Shown here piece after piece: positions 23,882 to 35,759 of a DNA stretch of 64,000 nucleotides (positions are counted from its first letter, which is position 1; each line of letters opens with the position of its first letter). A model generated the notes under the pieces. The model saw only the letters and a program-made list of their open reading frames with translations. It was not told where the DNA came from and made no database searches. The translations under genes were made by a program, and so were the position numbers. Source of the DNA: Epiperipatus broadwayi (Eukaryota > Onychophora > Udeonychophora > Euonychophora > Peripatidae); NCBI GenBank assembly GCA_028023455.1, contig JAQFVV010012490.1:618001-682000 (forward strand), read 5' to 3'.

Positions 23882-26800
23882 TGTAACGGGTGAGATCTTT
23901 GAGATTCGCATATCCTGATAACGAGGGCGCCACTAATCCGAAAATCGGAACTAGACATTTATTTTAAGGGTGGACAGGATATGCGAACCAAAATGCGCCG
24001 GACTAAACTCAGGGAGAAACAAGATATCTTAAATATTGTTTAGACAGAAAGAAAAGCACAAAGACAAACGTCAGCCAAATTAAGTTTAAACAAAATTTAA
24101 GCTTTTATTTAAGAGCAAAATAACTTGTAAGAAAAAGTTTACACAAAAATCAATAGGGTTATCTCAGGCGTGTACTAGAAAGATTAAACACATTGCTCTG
24201 GTAGACTTACTGACTAATAACGAATTCTACAGGGAGGAAGCAATTTCATTCAGCAGAAGATTCACCAAAACATTGGTTTTCACTCTCAGATACTCAAACA
24301 ATATATTCCCAAAACAAATCAATGAAACCAGCGCCGGCGAGCTTTCAGAGGTCCGCAAAATGTGTCGGCCCACGAATGTCATCTGTCGGTAGAAGCTCCA
24401 CCTATTATTACGTTTAAAATAAAGGTGATTGATTTGCCTCAAGAACAACCGCAAAATATGATTGAAAATGAAAAGAAAACAAACAATTAAGACTGGCGAA
24501 TCCCGAACCAAACGATTGGCGAAAACTAATCTAAGAATTAAAGATCTCAATAGGAGACAAGTAAATCATTAGAAAATCAGTTACGTCTGCCCCAGCATTT
24601 AAAGAAAAGGAATTACCAATAATTATAATTAAAAAATAAATTTATGACACAAGTTGTGAGTACACGCTCTGATAAATTTTCAGCTATACAAGTAAATACA
24701 AAATAAATCTATCGGAGAGTGCACGAGTAAGAAAATAGGAAACTATAAATACTTTAGCAGTGAAAGTCTCTCTCACCTGTAATTTACAAAAAGGATAAAT
24801 ATTTTCTTCCTGCTGGTGGCTTAAAAAATTACAAAGCAAAAACAATTATAGTTTCCGCTTTAAGAGATATAAGAAACGAAGACTATGAAAATAAAGTCAC
24901 CAGCCAAAAGATTTGGTGGTTTGCAAAAGCGCAAACACAGTATTTAAAATTAATTCGGGCTACTAAAATAATTACAGATAAGCATTCAAAATATACATGA
25001 CTGCCAAAGCATTTAGTAAAAGTTAGACATAAAAATAGAAAAACTCATACGTCACTCTCCAATAAACAACAACTGAAAGCAAACTTGGAATCTTAAAACT
25101 AAGATTCCAAGACACACGGCAAAGTACAATAAAAGAATAAATATAGCTAATCAAAATGAAGTTAAATATTAATTTATGAATACAGATTTATAATTAGATT
25201 GAGCGGAGATTTAATGAAAAGAAATTTACCCTGGAAAGAATAAAAGAATTTCATCTTATGATAAAGCACAGTTCGCATAGAGTGTGCACGTTTATCTTTA
25301 GTCCATTTTCAGGTCCTTTGACAGTGGCAAGGTAGAGGCAGTGTTTATTTTAGAGGCTCATGGCATGACTGAAGGAGAGCTGGCAGGTGTGGGTTTGTCC
25401 TTTGTTTAAATTAGCAAGACATTCTGATGATTGCAAAACTCACAGTGGTAGATTTTAACATCTTGCACAGTAACGAAGTTTGTCGATAATTGTTTAAGTT
25501 TTTAGCAGGAATTAAATGTCCGAACTGCTATCCAAAACGGTCTAACTCTCAGCAGGCAATAATTCAAGTGTCCTTCTCTAATAATGAATCTCCTCTCTCT
25601 TAAAATTGGCGGGCTATCCTTGCCTCGCTACATTTCCCGCGAAAAACTTTCATTAGTCTCCAATTCTATCTCTCAGGCAGGGCAAATATTAATTTCCCGC
25701 TCAATCTAATTTAAGAATTCCAACCAGGGATAATTGAAACAAAAACGACAAGACAATTAAACCTCCGCTTTTTTTTTAGAATTAACTTTTAAAATATGAT
25801 TAAAATAAAAGCAACAGAAATATATAATTAGCAAGCTTGCCTGTTTTTAATCAAATTGATTAAAACAGGCGGTGAAAGTAAACTATTTTAAAATAAATCA
25901 ATTTTATAAACAAAAATTAAAATGCCCTATTTAAATATAACCGAATACACCTGGGTCTCATTTTACACGATAGATAGGTTCCTCAGAAAACACTCGCTAA
26001 CGAAATCGTGCAAAAATAGACGTAACTTACCTTGAAAAAGGGGGATACGGACTGTGATTTTTCAAAACTCGCGTAAAAGCAAAGCACCAACGTAAAATTT
26101 ACTTTAAAATTCGTGCAAAAAAAAAATAAGGAAATAAAATATGACTAATAAAAAATTTCAAATTTGAAAAAAATTGATACGAGACAAACTTTTTTTAACT
26201 ATAATATTTAATTTTATTCAAAACAATATATTTTTATGCATAATTTACAGTAATTTATATTTTCTTATACACGTTTTAATTATTATAGCTATTTGCCGGT
26301 AAACAGGTTCGTTTGCAAACTGATAAAAAAATCAGATTCTTCACAAGATGAAATACAACTAGCGCCAATGTCACTCTCATGTTGTGTTAATTAATGGTTT
26401 TCTGGTGACAACGTAATTAGTAATTAATCTAACAACTAAAAATTAAATTCTTATTTTTGTCTTTAATTTTCAATTTTAATTGTGCCCACTGCTATTACTC
26501 AACTTTTAAAAATAAACTTGCGGACACTAAATGATTAATAATTGATTACGTTGTTTTTTAAAAAGCAAAAACAGAATGTGATTTAAAATTCAAAATTAAC
26601 ACGCACAATGTTTGAACAAATTTACATTATAATCTTGTAAAATTTAATGTGTGTATACATAAAATGTGGAAATCATGATTTTAATTTCATTATTGCATAA
26701 AATCTTACTATTATAAAACACTGAAAATATTGAAATTACTAAGTTGAAAATCGAATTTCAATAATGTGCTACGACTTTCAATATAACGTAAGTGTGCGAA

Positions 26801-26986
26801 ATTTATTATTTAAAATAATAGCGCAATATCGGAGTTCGACTTCCGGTGAAACACGAATCGCGTAACTTCAAAATTGTGTTCAATAAGTCCGCGTAAAAAG
26901 AGACCCAGGTGTATATGTTTTAAATAATAATAAAAATAATTTAGCATTAGTAATAAAATCATTGAATCGGAAATCAATCCGGTTCA
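23882..26986. mobile_element. Solo-LTR-like insertion (TG...CA) in the PLE
   Basis: The insert starts TGTAACGGGTGAGATC and ends AATCCGGTTCA. It is bounded by GTTA on both sides (23,878-23,881 and 26,987-26,990), which fits a 4-bp duplication for an LTR retrotransposon. The uninterrupted PLE at 21.65 kb shows the empty site. After removing the 966-bp-family element at 25,948-26,911 it is about 2.1 kb. I found no repeated terminus and no gag/pol, so a solo LTR is the simplest reading. G+C is higher than in the flanks, and an AATAAA-like signal lies on the minus strand at about 24,105. Orientation is undecided. Confidence 0.6.
25948..26911 (-). mobile_element. Non-autonomous TIR transposon, copy 2
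   Basis: The ends CACCTGGGTCTC and GAGACCCAGGTG are perfect 12-bp inverted termini, flanked by TA (25,946-25,947 and 26,912-26,913). The internal sequence is the reverse complement of the element at 1,683-2,648. It lies inside the LTR-like insert, so it is the youngest of three nested insertions, which agrees with its better preserved termini. No coding capacity. Confidence 0.85.
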
Positions 26987-27370
26987 GTTATATAAGCGTG
27001 TAAAAAGTAAAAATAATGATTTCATGACTGCTTCAGTTTTCTTTGATCATGATAAAACATGTAGATATAAATTTGATTTTGAAGTGTGAAAATTCTTCAT
27101 GAATAGAGAGAAACCATAATAAAAGAAAAATTGAAGAAATTTGTATAAATAGGAATAAAATGCATTTAATAAATAGATAAGCTGCTAACATTAAAATACA
27201 GGATTCATGGGATTTGAATTGATGATGTTTGCTTCCGCTTTGTTTTGTTTTTTTTTAATTTAATGGCAGTTGAGGCAGGTTTAAGAAATTAACCGAAAGT
27301 ACTTCAGATTTAAAAACTTTATAATAGTTTATTACCATTAAATTTATTATTTTTATTATAATTACAATTT

Positions 27371-30300
27371 TGTTTTAGTTAACGGACATGTTTATTTATA
27401 TTAAATCAATTATAAATATACAAAAGCATAAAATAAATCAATTATATTTTATTTAAATTAAAAAAAATATTTGCATTATCTTACATCTTTAAAAGACAAC
27501 TTTTTAAATGTAGAATTTTTATCCAAAGTGTATAAAAAAAAATCTAGATTTTTAAAATTCTTTGAACTTTTTAAGATACTATCATAACAGGTCATATAAA
27601 TATATGAACTTTTCTATACAAAACTATTGCTCCATATAGTTATTAAGAAGCTACTTCAAATAATCAAACATTTTAAAATATACTATATTCATTTTTAAAA
27701 AAAAAAATTCACAGAAATATTTAAATGGATATATGAATAAAAAAAATACATGTATTTTTATGTATATGACGTTAGACATTTTTAATCATAAAATAAGCAC
27801 CGGAGAAACTGAATAGTTTATTTTTAAAAAATTTTTTTGTTTCTCTTATGCTTTGATTATGGCAACCCTAAATATATTTTTTATTCTATAGTTAAATTTC
27901 AGTGATCAATTAAACAAAATAAATTTATTTCTATCTTGCAATTTTCAAAATCTATTGACATTTTACTTTTGACAATGATTGTATTTGGATCACAAGAGAA
28001 TTGCAATGAATTTAATTTGTTTGAAATCTATGTAATTAAAATTTTCTATAGAAAATCAAATAGTTATTTATTATAATGTCTGAAGGTAAGATTTGACATA
28101 CATATTAGTCCAGCGATATATGGTAAGAGAAAACTATATTTTATACATGAAAAAAATTAGGTACTTATATTATAATGCTAGCACAAACAAATGTGTAAAT
28201 AAAGAGCGAATTAAACACAAATTGGGGGGGGGGGGTAATAATTTGTAAGAACATTATAATTACTTAATCTATATTCATTTAAAAACATGAAATAATTATT
28301 ATTAAATTTATGTTTTACCATAAAATTAAAAAAAATGATAATGCAGAAAACTTCTGAGGCAATAAATTAAGTTTATAAAATCTAAAGCATGACAATGCAT
28401 AAGAGTAATTTTTATTCGATATGTAATAAAAAATTTAAAGAGTAAGTATGTATATATAAACTTAGAAAAGATAAAATTTATTTTGAAAAATTATAAAAAA
28501 ATAAAAAAAAATTTTTCCGCTAAGTATAAACATAATCAAACTTCTTGATTCATAATTAACAGGAAAAAAAAAAGTCATATTATATGATACTTCAAATTCA
28601 TAAAGTAAAGAGCTAGTATAAGCTCTGTTAATTTTCAAAATATTAAACACAACTTTTGATTGCTTAAAAATTATAATTAAAAAAAAAAAAAAAAACATAT
28701 AAATATCTATCTAAAATAAAATAATTTACACTAATAAAGTATTTAAGTTTGACTTCGAAAAATGCAATAAATCTTAACTTTTTTTAGACATGAAAAATCT
28801 GTCCATGTTTTAGATTAAAATACTAAAAAAAATATGTAGTATTTTTTTCCACTAAGTTACATGTTATACATATTAAAGATACATTTCTCCTAATTTTAAT
28901 TACTTATATCACTTATGAACACATATATGGTCTATAGATATGACAACACAAACATCCCTAAATTAAAAATATAATTTCTAATCTAATAAATGATTAACAA
29001 TAATCATTAATTTAAAAGATGATATCAAAGGAGTGCATGCAAGAAATATTGCACCTTGTAAATGTTATAAAGACTTCGATCAAATATATGACTCAAAAGT
29101 TGACATTCTATAAAATATTTTTTAATGACATTAATTCAAAATATAATTAAATATAAAGAAAATGTTAAAAAAAAAAATTCATTTTTTAAAAAACAAAACT
29201 CCACTTTGTCTCTGTTATAATAAAGAGAATTCATTACTTTTTATACTAGAATTCCACATCTGATAGCCATAATAATTTATGTTAAGGGAGTGGCAAGTAA
29301 AAATAAACTGATTAACAAGACTCAAATAATATTTGCTTTTGGTGCATACTGTGGATTTGTACAAAAGTATTCTATGTGAATGCAGAGATACAATTTAGTA
29401 AGTAGCATATTAGAATCTACAAACAACTAATCACTAGTAGTTCATTACTAATGTTTACAACTTCAATATAATTTCATCCTCTCACATTTATAACAATAGT
29501 ATAAATTTTAATAACAAATTAACGTTTAGAACTAAAACATAAAATATCTCAGTTACATTACATGTTATTATCATTATAACATAAAACTCTAATATGAATA
29601 GGGAAAATCCTGCCAATAACTCTTTCATTGTATTCTACTTACACTTAAATGTTTTCTGTTTAGACAGCAATTTAGCAATAAATTCACCAAAAATACAAAT
29701 TTTCCAATTTGACTGTGAAAGAAAAAATATTAAGTACTTGCACAGAACCTTTCTGATGATTATTTTCAAATCAAAATTTTAACATCAAACAATGAAACTA
29801 GAAAAAAATTTAATATCTCCAAAATACTATATTTCTGTGTTTATATATATTTCTTTTCTTTATAATTTAGTAGTATTTTGAATTTCATAAAAATTTGGTA
29901 GCAGTGTATACAGAAAAAAAAATAGATTAATCACTTTCTAATCAATGATTTCATTAAGTGAGTCATAAAATATGTTAAAAATTCTTTTAAAAAAATATAA
30001 TACTTTTGTTTATTAACTCACTTTGATATCAATCACCTTTTTTCCCCATAAAAAAAGTGGATTACTTGTGATTGTAAGATTAATACCAAAATAAGTGAGA
30101 TATTACTATTATATATTAAAACATACAATAAATAAAAAGTTAATCTCACTACCAGTTTTAAGAAATATGATTCATTCTTCAAAATTAACTTGCTAAAATC
30201 ACATAAATATAGAAGTATAACAATATAAATATTAAGAAAAATTTAATTTAAAACATAAAATAAAAAAAACAACCAAACAACAATGTAATAAACAAAAACA

Positions 30301-32060
30301 AACCCAAATTTTTATCTTTTTCAGTAAATTTTATATTATCGATATATTCATTCATTGCTAAAAAAAATAGCTTAACCTCTTGAAAATGACATTGATAATA
30401 TGAATCCATGTCCAATAAAATTTTTTACTTTACTTTTACTGCCTATCAATTATGACGCAGTTTGATATATATAATCAATGCTACTTATAGGCTTTATAGT
30501 GCTACATTGAGATTTTTACTGAGAATTTTAAGTAGTTTATTCAAATTGCCTCAAAAAAACAACTACGTTACAAGTTTTTAACAGATTAGCGTAGATATTT
30601 TACTGATTTCTAGTTCTCTATAACTTGCTCGAATGGAGTTTCCTAAACTTCTTATTAGTACCATATCTCATATTTATTTTAATTTTATTAATTGCAACTA
30701 ACTATTGACAAAGATTAGAATATATATATGTTATGCATCCTAAACATGTAAAAAAGCTCATTAAAATTTATAATATAGCTCTAAATTTCAATATGTTAGC
30801 TAACTATTACTAAGAATAATCTAGTATTATCATTTAGTTAAAGAGTTTTACTTAAATGCATGTATCCAATGAATTTCATTGATATGTTTATCTGAACAGG
30901 CCCAGAAATTATTTTCAAATTACACTATAAATTTAATCAGATTTTATACAAATTATTAACTATTTTCATATATATGAATATACTATGCATTAAATATTTA
31001 TCACATCTAACAAATAAACTGATTAACAGTTTTACCAATTAAAATCAGCATATTATTTTTAATGAGTGATATATTTTATAACATCAATATTTTTTTATAC
31101 AAAAACCTTTTAAAAAAATTATGATTACATTAATACTGTTTAAGAAATATTACTTCAAGGGCCTACAAACTCAAAAACATCCCAACATTCGAATACTACT
31201 AACTTTATTTACAAAAATGTAAAAAAAATAAAAATTAGGAAATTTTCAGAAATATAGCAAATATTTAAAAATACGGTACAACGGAAAACAACGACGATAA
31301 CAAATTTGTCTTTGGAGCAAAAAAATAATGACCTACAAAGATTTTTTTTTTTTGTACATGAGATTTCTAAATATAAAACTACAATTTACTTCATTAGAGA
31401 ACGTGGGAGGCCAAGGTAAATTTCAAATAATTTTACACAAATTGTTATAAAATTCTTGATCACAGGAAAAAAACAAACCCAAACTTCGGTGAATTTCGAG
31501 TTTATTAAACAATGGTTGAGAAAATACCTAATAAAATTCATTTATTAAATTAATAAATAAATTTACAAGTAATTACGTTTTACATGTCCCTAATTTATTG
31601 CCCAATGGTTATTAAAAGACGAAAGGTACTATACTTTGACAAGTTTTTTTTAATATTCTAATTGTTGCAACTCCATTTAGCGAATAAAAAAAAAGTTTTT
31701 ATTAGAATGAAAATAATTATGCTGACACATATCTAAAAAACAACTGCAAACGTGCTAAAAATAGTTCGAATTTTAACTTTAACAAGGCTTTAAAGTTAAC
31801 GTTGGCTGGTTGATTCTAATGTTAATTTTCCAAATTGCGATACACAAGTAAGATTAAAATAATAACTAGAAGAAAATAATAATAAAACTACTACAACTTT
31901 AAATCAAAAATTGAAAAAGTTTATGACTATATATTCATTAAAATACAGCCAAGTGACATTGATAACCTTAACACCCAGCAAGAAGAAAATGGAGCGGATA
32001 AATCTTTTAAAACTGACACATTGTTAGTGTGAAATAAAAAGCAGCATTAGTAGTAAAAAA
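27371..32060. other. AT-rich non-coding sequence, probably reticulon-like intron
   Basis: No gene or element is recognisable in this very A/T-rich stretch. It lies downstream of the reticulon-like 5' exons on the minus strand, so it is probably intron. A run of 13 G at about 28,222-28,234 stands out. I looked for a reticulon-homology exon (YWRD-type codons) on the minus strand and did not find one. Confidence 0.5.
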
Positions 32061-32069
32061 AAATCTTAC

Positions 32070-32105
32070 CTCGAGGATCTAAACTCTTTAAATCTATCCA
32101 ACCAC
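32070..32105 (-). CDS. Reticulon-like gene, 36-nt microexon
   Basis: On the minus strand, TTTACTTTGCAG precedes and GTAAGATT follows this 36-nt segment, so both splice sites are strong. It enters in phase 1: the G left by either upstream exon completes GGT, and the codons read GGWIDLKSLDPR with no stop, leaving one G for the next exon. Twelve whole codons mean that skipping it would keep the frame. A short linker before the first hydrophobic hairpin is expected in arthropod reticulons, but I could not confirm the next exon. The match in phase to both upstream exons is the main support. Confidence 0.8.
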
Positions 32106-32286
32106 CTGCAAAGTAAAGGCACCCGTTAGCATGCACCCCAAAAAAATATTTACATTAAATAAAAATTAGAGTAGCCATGCTGATTAATAAAGCAGCCTAA
32201 TTTAATTTTAAGCAAGCAAAAGCATACAACCCTAGTTCATTTAATTTTAAAATACATATTAAGCCAGCCTATACTTTTAACTATAC

Positions 32287-32344
32287 CTGAACTGTCCAAT
32301 TGGACAGAATCTTTGGAAAGCACAACGGTGGAGTCGGGTTCCAT
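32287..32344 (-). CDS. Reticulon-like gene, alternative first exon
   Basis: An ATG at 32,344 (minus) opens 19 codons, MEPDSTVVLSKDSVQLDSS, plus one base, ending at a GTATAG donor. The phase (1) is the same as that of the long first exon, so joining to the microexon gives ...LDSS-GGWIDLKSLDPR without a stop. The local G+C and balanced codons differ from the A/T-rich flanks, which supports coding use. It would give a short isoform lacking the acidic 152-residue N-terminus; alternative first exons making long and short N-termini are a known feature of reticulon genes. Its promoter would lie at about 32,350-32,500. An upstream acceptor, making it an internal exon, cannot be excluded. Confidence 0.65.
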
Positions 32345-32812
32345 ATGGAAATGTTAATACCAGGTATGAAAATATGATAAGCACCAGTCGGAAAAAAAAA
32401 GTTTATAATGAACCCGTCAGCAGCGATAACTTTGATATAATCTGACAGCGCAGGAAGCTATCCCAAAACATTTAACGTTTCAGAATTTACTTTCAATTGA
32501 AAAGCGCAAATTAAAGCAATAGGAATTTATTATCTATTTCTTTTTTATATTTTAAATTTCAAACCATACAACTTTTATATACATTTAATGAAAAAACTAC
32601 GGTAAATTGAATTAAAATACGCAGACATATACATACATACATTATATTTTATATATATACTACTATTGTGTATACATTACACCATTTATTAACATATAAA
32701 CGGCGTGTATATATATACAGACAAATTTTGAATACTAAAAAATTGAATCTTAACATGCTAAATAAAATTAATATTGATTTTATCATTTTATAATGGCGGT
32801 ACACTAATTTAC

Positions 32813-33269
32813 CTTCAGAGAATGTGGACATTTTAGATTGTTCTGGTTCTGCTGGAGGTGCAGATGGAGGTGGTGGCTGATATACTTCTTTATAAGTTAA
32901 AAGATCATCGTAGTCAATTAAAGGACGATTAGAAGCAGCAATTTCTGGCGTAGGTGGGCGTTCAGTAGAATCGGGCAATGGATGCTCTTCCTCAGGCTCA
33001 GGCAAAAAATCGTCGTGATGAGAATAGGATGGTATATCATCGAAAGTACCTAAAGGTCTATCTGTAGAATTAAATCCTGAAACGTGCATATGTGTTGAGG
33101 AAGAAATAGGATACAAGTCTTCTTCAGCTTCTTCTCGATCATCTGCATTTGAGATGATAGATTCTGCCTGCAAAACTGTATCGGGATCTAATTGAACAAA
33201 ATCATCTGACTCGGCATTATTCCGTTCATGTTGATTTTGAAGATCTGTTTCAAAATCATAATCTGCCAT
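32813..33269 (-). CDS. Reticulon-like protein, long N-terminal exon
   Basis: The ATG at 33,269 lies in a good context (ACCATGG on the minus strand) and opens 152 codons plus one base, up to a GAAG|GTAAAT donor at 32,812. The protein is acidic and disordered: an N-terminal D/E-rich part (FVQLDPDTV, DDREEAEEDLYP), then P/E-rich stretches (PEPEEEHPLP, RPPTPEI) and a proline run before AEPEQSKMSTFSE. Reticulons typically have such variable acidic N-termini ahead of a conserved C-terminal membrane domain that shapes tubular ER. That domain is not in the window, so the family call rests on the N-terminal character and gene layout. Reading on past the donor gives K/Y/I-rich low-complexity sequence, which is intron. 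Confidence 0.7.
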
Positions 33270-33633
33270 GGTAATATCTAAAGAAACCTTTCTAATATTT
33301 GACAGTGAATAGTGACGCCTTTTTCTTCAATGAATCACTCTTTCTTGCCGAAGACAGTTACAAAATATGGCCGATATTATCATGACGTCATGAATCGTAA
33401 TGCCGAAATGCAATCGTCGCAATTTTTTTATTTTCAAATTTATGCGTTTGTTATGTATTTAAGTTAAAAATATTAACCATTTTGTATTTTTAAAAGAAAA
33501 TATACGATATAAAATATAAATAAATTTAATAGAATTTTAAAAAAATAATGCTTAGTGATGTCACTACATTTCACCACTAATCTAATACAAATCAGAGAAG
33601 GAGCTCACTCTTGTGACTAAATTCTGCAGTATT
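33270..33633. promoter_or_regulatory. Putative bidirectional promoter with CRE-like sites
   Basis: This 364-bp interval separates two head-to-head start codons. It contains a perfect CRE palindrome TGACGTCA (33,383-33,390) and a second CRE-like site TGATGTCA (33,556-33,563) within a 10-bp near-palindrome. The part near the reticulon-like start is less A/T-rich and has several CpG (GCCGAAG, GGCCGAT, AATCGTCGC). No TATA box is placed convincingly on either side. Shared control of both genes by CREB/ATF-type factors is inferred. Confidence 0.5.
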
Positions 33634-33750
33634 ATGGCTGACCCTAGATGGAAGGAAATGGGTATGAAACAAAATAGCATTACTAGCAAAGTTCAAAATC
33701 ATATTATATTAGATAAAAAACTCAAAAGAAAGCCATTGCATAATTCTAAG
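33634..33750 (+). CDS. First coding exon of an unidentified gene
   Basis: ATG at 33,634 opens 39 codons, starting MADPRWKEMGMKQNSITSK and ending KLKRKPLHNSK, directly followed by a canonical donor AAG|GTATGT (33,751). Composition is normal for a soluble basic protein and unlike the I/K/N/Y noise around it. It lies head to head with the reticulon-like gene. The open frame runs on a few codons past the donor, but the splice signal is strong. I do not recognise the family; the next exon was not found to the right, where a PLE begins at about 34.4 kb. A CTGCAG just upstream could also act as an acceptor, making this an internal exon. Confidence 0.6.
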
Positions 33751-34429
33751 GTATGTACAAATAACGTTATTAACTCAGCCTTTATAAAAGCAAAATCCCA
33801 TTAATAGATTAATTATAAGCCGGTGACTGTTGTAACAATGAGATTTTGATGGTTTTTGTTTATGCATCAGATAAAATTATATTAAAATGAATTATATTTT
33901 CATAAAGTATTTTAAGAATGTTATTTTGGATTTTTTTTATTTATAACTACTTTTTTTTTGTTATTGTTCATCTTAAAGTCTCAGATAACGAAATGTATTT
34001 TTGATAAGTTATATCAGTGTATCGTGATAAATTAAATACTACCTTTTAATTTTGTTAAGATAAAACTTGTTTCGTGTACAGTATTAATAGTATTGCGAAT
34101 TTTGAAAAATTATCATTGTTAGTGTTATTCAAATGCAGAAATGAGTAGTGAAATATATAATTACAAAAGCTATTAATTGTAATTAAGTTCAAAAATAACT
34201 TGTGAATTTAATCCCTTTTGTATTGACCAAAACTAAAGTGCTATTTTTTTAGATAGACTGTTACTAAAATTTTATAGGTCTTGTGTATATTATCCAATTA
34301 ATCAAACTAATATATCCTTTAATCCCGAAGTTTTTTTTGTATATATAATTATTGTAAAATGAAATTAAACACTAATAATGTGCATACATTTCTTAACTAT
34401 AATACTGTAATTATAAAATTATTGCTTCA

Positions 34430-35756
34430 ACTCAAATACATAAAGATGGCAATCCTTTGCACCTTATTGATTTTGGAGATGCTTATTATAAAGCAGTTAA
34501 AATAATCACCAATGGCTACTTGATTCTCTTGATTTAATCCAGTATACCGTAAGATCCTTTGAGTGCACCTAAATAATTAAGAATGCACAACTGAATCAAC
34601 AAGACTACATTGTTTCGATCACTTCCATCCAATTACTCAAATAAATACTGCACGTGCATCTTACAATCCTAAAAATATAAACTTTATTACAGACTTCTTA
34701 ACGTGGATTCACAATGATATTATGGCCACATTCTATAATAAATTTTTTAAAATGGAGGATGGATGGCCCATGGGATTACCAATTAGTGATATCATGTCCA
34801 GTATTTTCTTTAATATTGCCAGAAAGAATTATTCCAACACACCATGCCATTTTCCATCCTTATTATATATTCTCTATTTCGATATATTCATCTGCACATC
34901 TGATGCTATAATTTCGCAAAACCAACAAGAAATCTCCAAAATATGTCTCTCACATTAACATGTGAAAAAGAAGATATTCTTAATAGTATTAAATACTTGG
35001 AACCTTTGAATTCAATGCAATTGTACCACATTAAACTACAAAATGATTATTAAACCTCCAGGACTTTATTCATCCTGACTTAACACTGCGCTCATACAAA
35101 CTTGCAGAGCTTAAAACCTTCCTGTATCGCAGTCTTCACTTGTGTAAGTTTGAAGCAGACAGGAAAGACTATTAACAACTACTGTATATATCTGAACTAC
35201 ATAATATCGGTTGTAAAGATCATGTATTTGTAAAAACCATTAGAATCTTTTATCAGAAAGTACTACACTCCCCAATGACCCCAAACTCTAGATGGCTTGC
35301 CCCTATATACCTAACATAACCTATTACATTATTATTATTATCCCAATTCACCAGATTGTTCTACGTAACGCACCCTCATTGCATCGGCTACTCATCAGCC
35401 CAAAGGATACTTTGTCAACTGATCTCTGATCTCAAGTCATTTATACAGGAAACCAACTGACTATCAGTTTATTACCGGGAATCTCGGGCTAACCTATTTT
35501 GCATCTAGCCCAACATATATACCTATACAATAAGACTAGAACTAAACACTCAATATTTTTTGAACATTTTTTTGCAACTGGTCATCCTTTCACGCCCTCA
35601 TCTGTTGATATAGTGTACACAGAATGCAACGACTTCAAACGAAAAATTAAAGAGGCATGGCACATATCAAGTGATATAAATTCCATCAATAGAAAAGATC
35701 ATGCATGTTCCTCTCAAAAAGATGACTTGTTGCCTCTAATTAAAGCTCATATTTAA
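34430..35756 (+). mobile_element. Penelope-like element, second locus
   Basis: Frames broken by stops give, in order, KDGNPLHLIDFGDAYY (34,444), ITDFLTWIHNDIMATFYNKF (34,685) and FFKMEDGWPMGLPISDIMSS (34,747), then a KYLEPL-type LD motif (about 34,995). The last part (35,499-35,756) is a GIY-YIG C-terminus, HSIFFEHFFATGHPF with a KRKIKEAWHI block. This is the PLE order of reverse transcriptase then endonuclease. The GWPMGL signature also occurs in the 21-23 kb PLE, so they are related but diverged. N-terminus missing, no intact frame. Confidence 0.8.
35499..35756 (+). pseudogene. PLE GIY-YIG endonuclease C-terminus
   Basis: The 85-codon frame reads LYNKTRTKHSIFFEHFFATG, then NDFKRKIKEAWHISSDINSI and NRKDH. 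The H-S-x-x-F-x-H-x-x-x-T-G-H-x-F segment and the R-x-x-K-E-A-x-x-I block are conserved at the end of PLE endonucleases, where the glutamate is a catalytic residue. The upstream strand with the GIY and YIG elements is out of frame (CIGYSSAQRI-type sequence at about 35,375). It ends at a natural-looking stop (35,754). Confidence 0.7.
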
Positions 35757-35759
35757 ATT

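Larger units (their letters stand above)
23143..27370 (+). mobile_element. Penelope-like element, plus-strand copy, with insertion
   Basis: This second copy runs in the opposite direction to the one just left of it. It covers only the part downstream of the GWPMGL motif, so it is 5' truncated at about 23,143. PLE sequence runs from 23,143 to 23,881 and resumes at 26,987 to about 27,370; the 3.1 kb between is an inserted LTR-like element. Without the insert the arm is about 1.1 kb and matches the minus copy along its length. Inverted truncated partners are known for Penelope elements. Confidence 0.85.

Noticed and set aside
24227-24550. Minus-strand frame of 107 codons in the LTR-like insert
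   Set aside because: No motif, and arginine/leucine/phenylalanine-rich composition as expected from the less A/T-rich LTR; no gag or pol similarity.
28220-28236. Run of 13 G as a possible quadruplex or assembly join
   Set aside because: A single uninterrupted run without further G tracts nearby; simple homopolymer expansion is enough.
30241-30310. A-rich spaced repeats resembling a CRISPR-like or satellite array
   Set aside because: Only irregular A-rich sequence with no constant unit.
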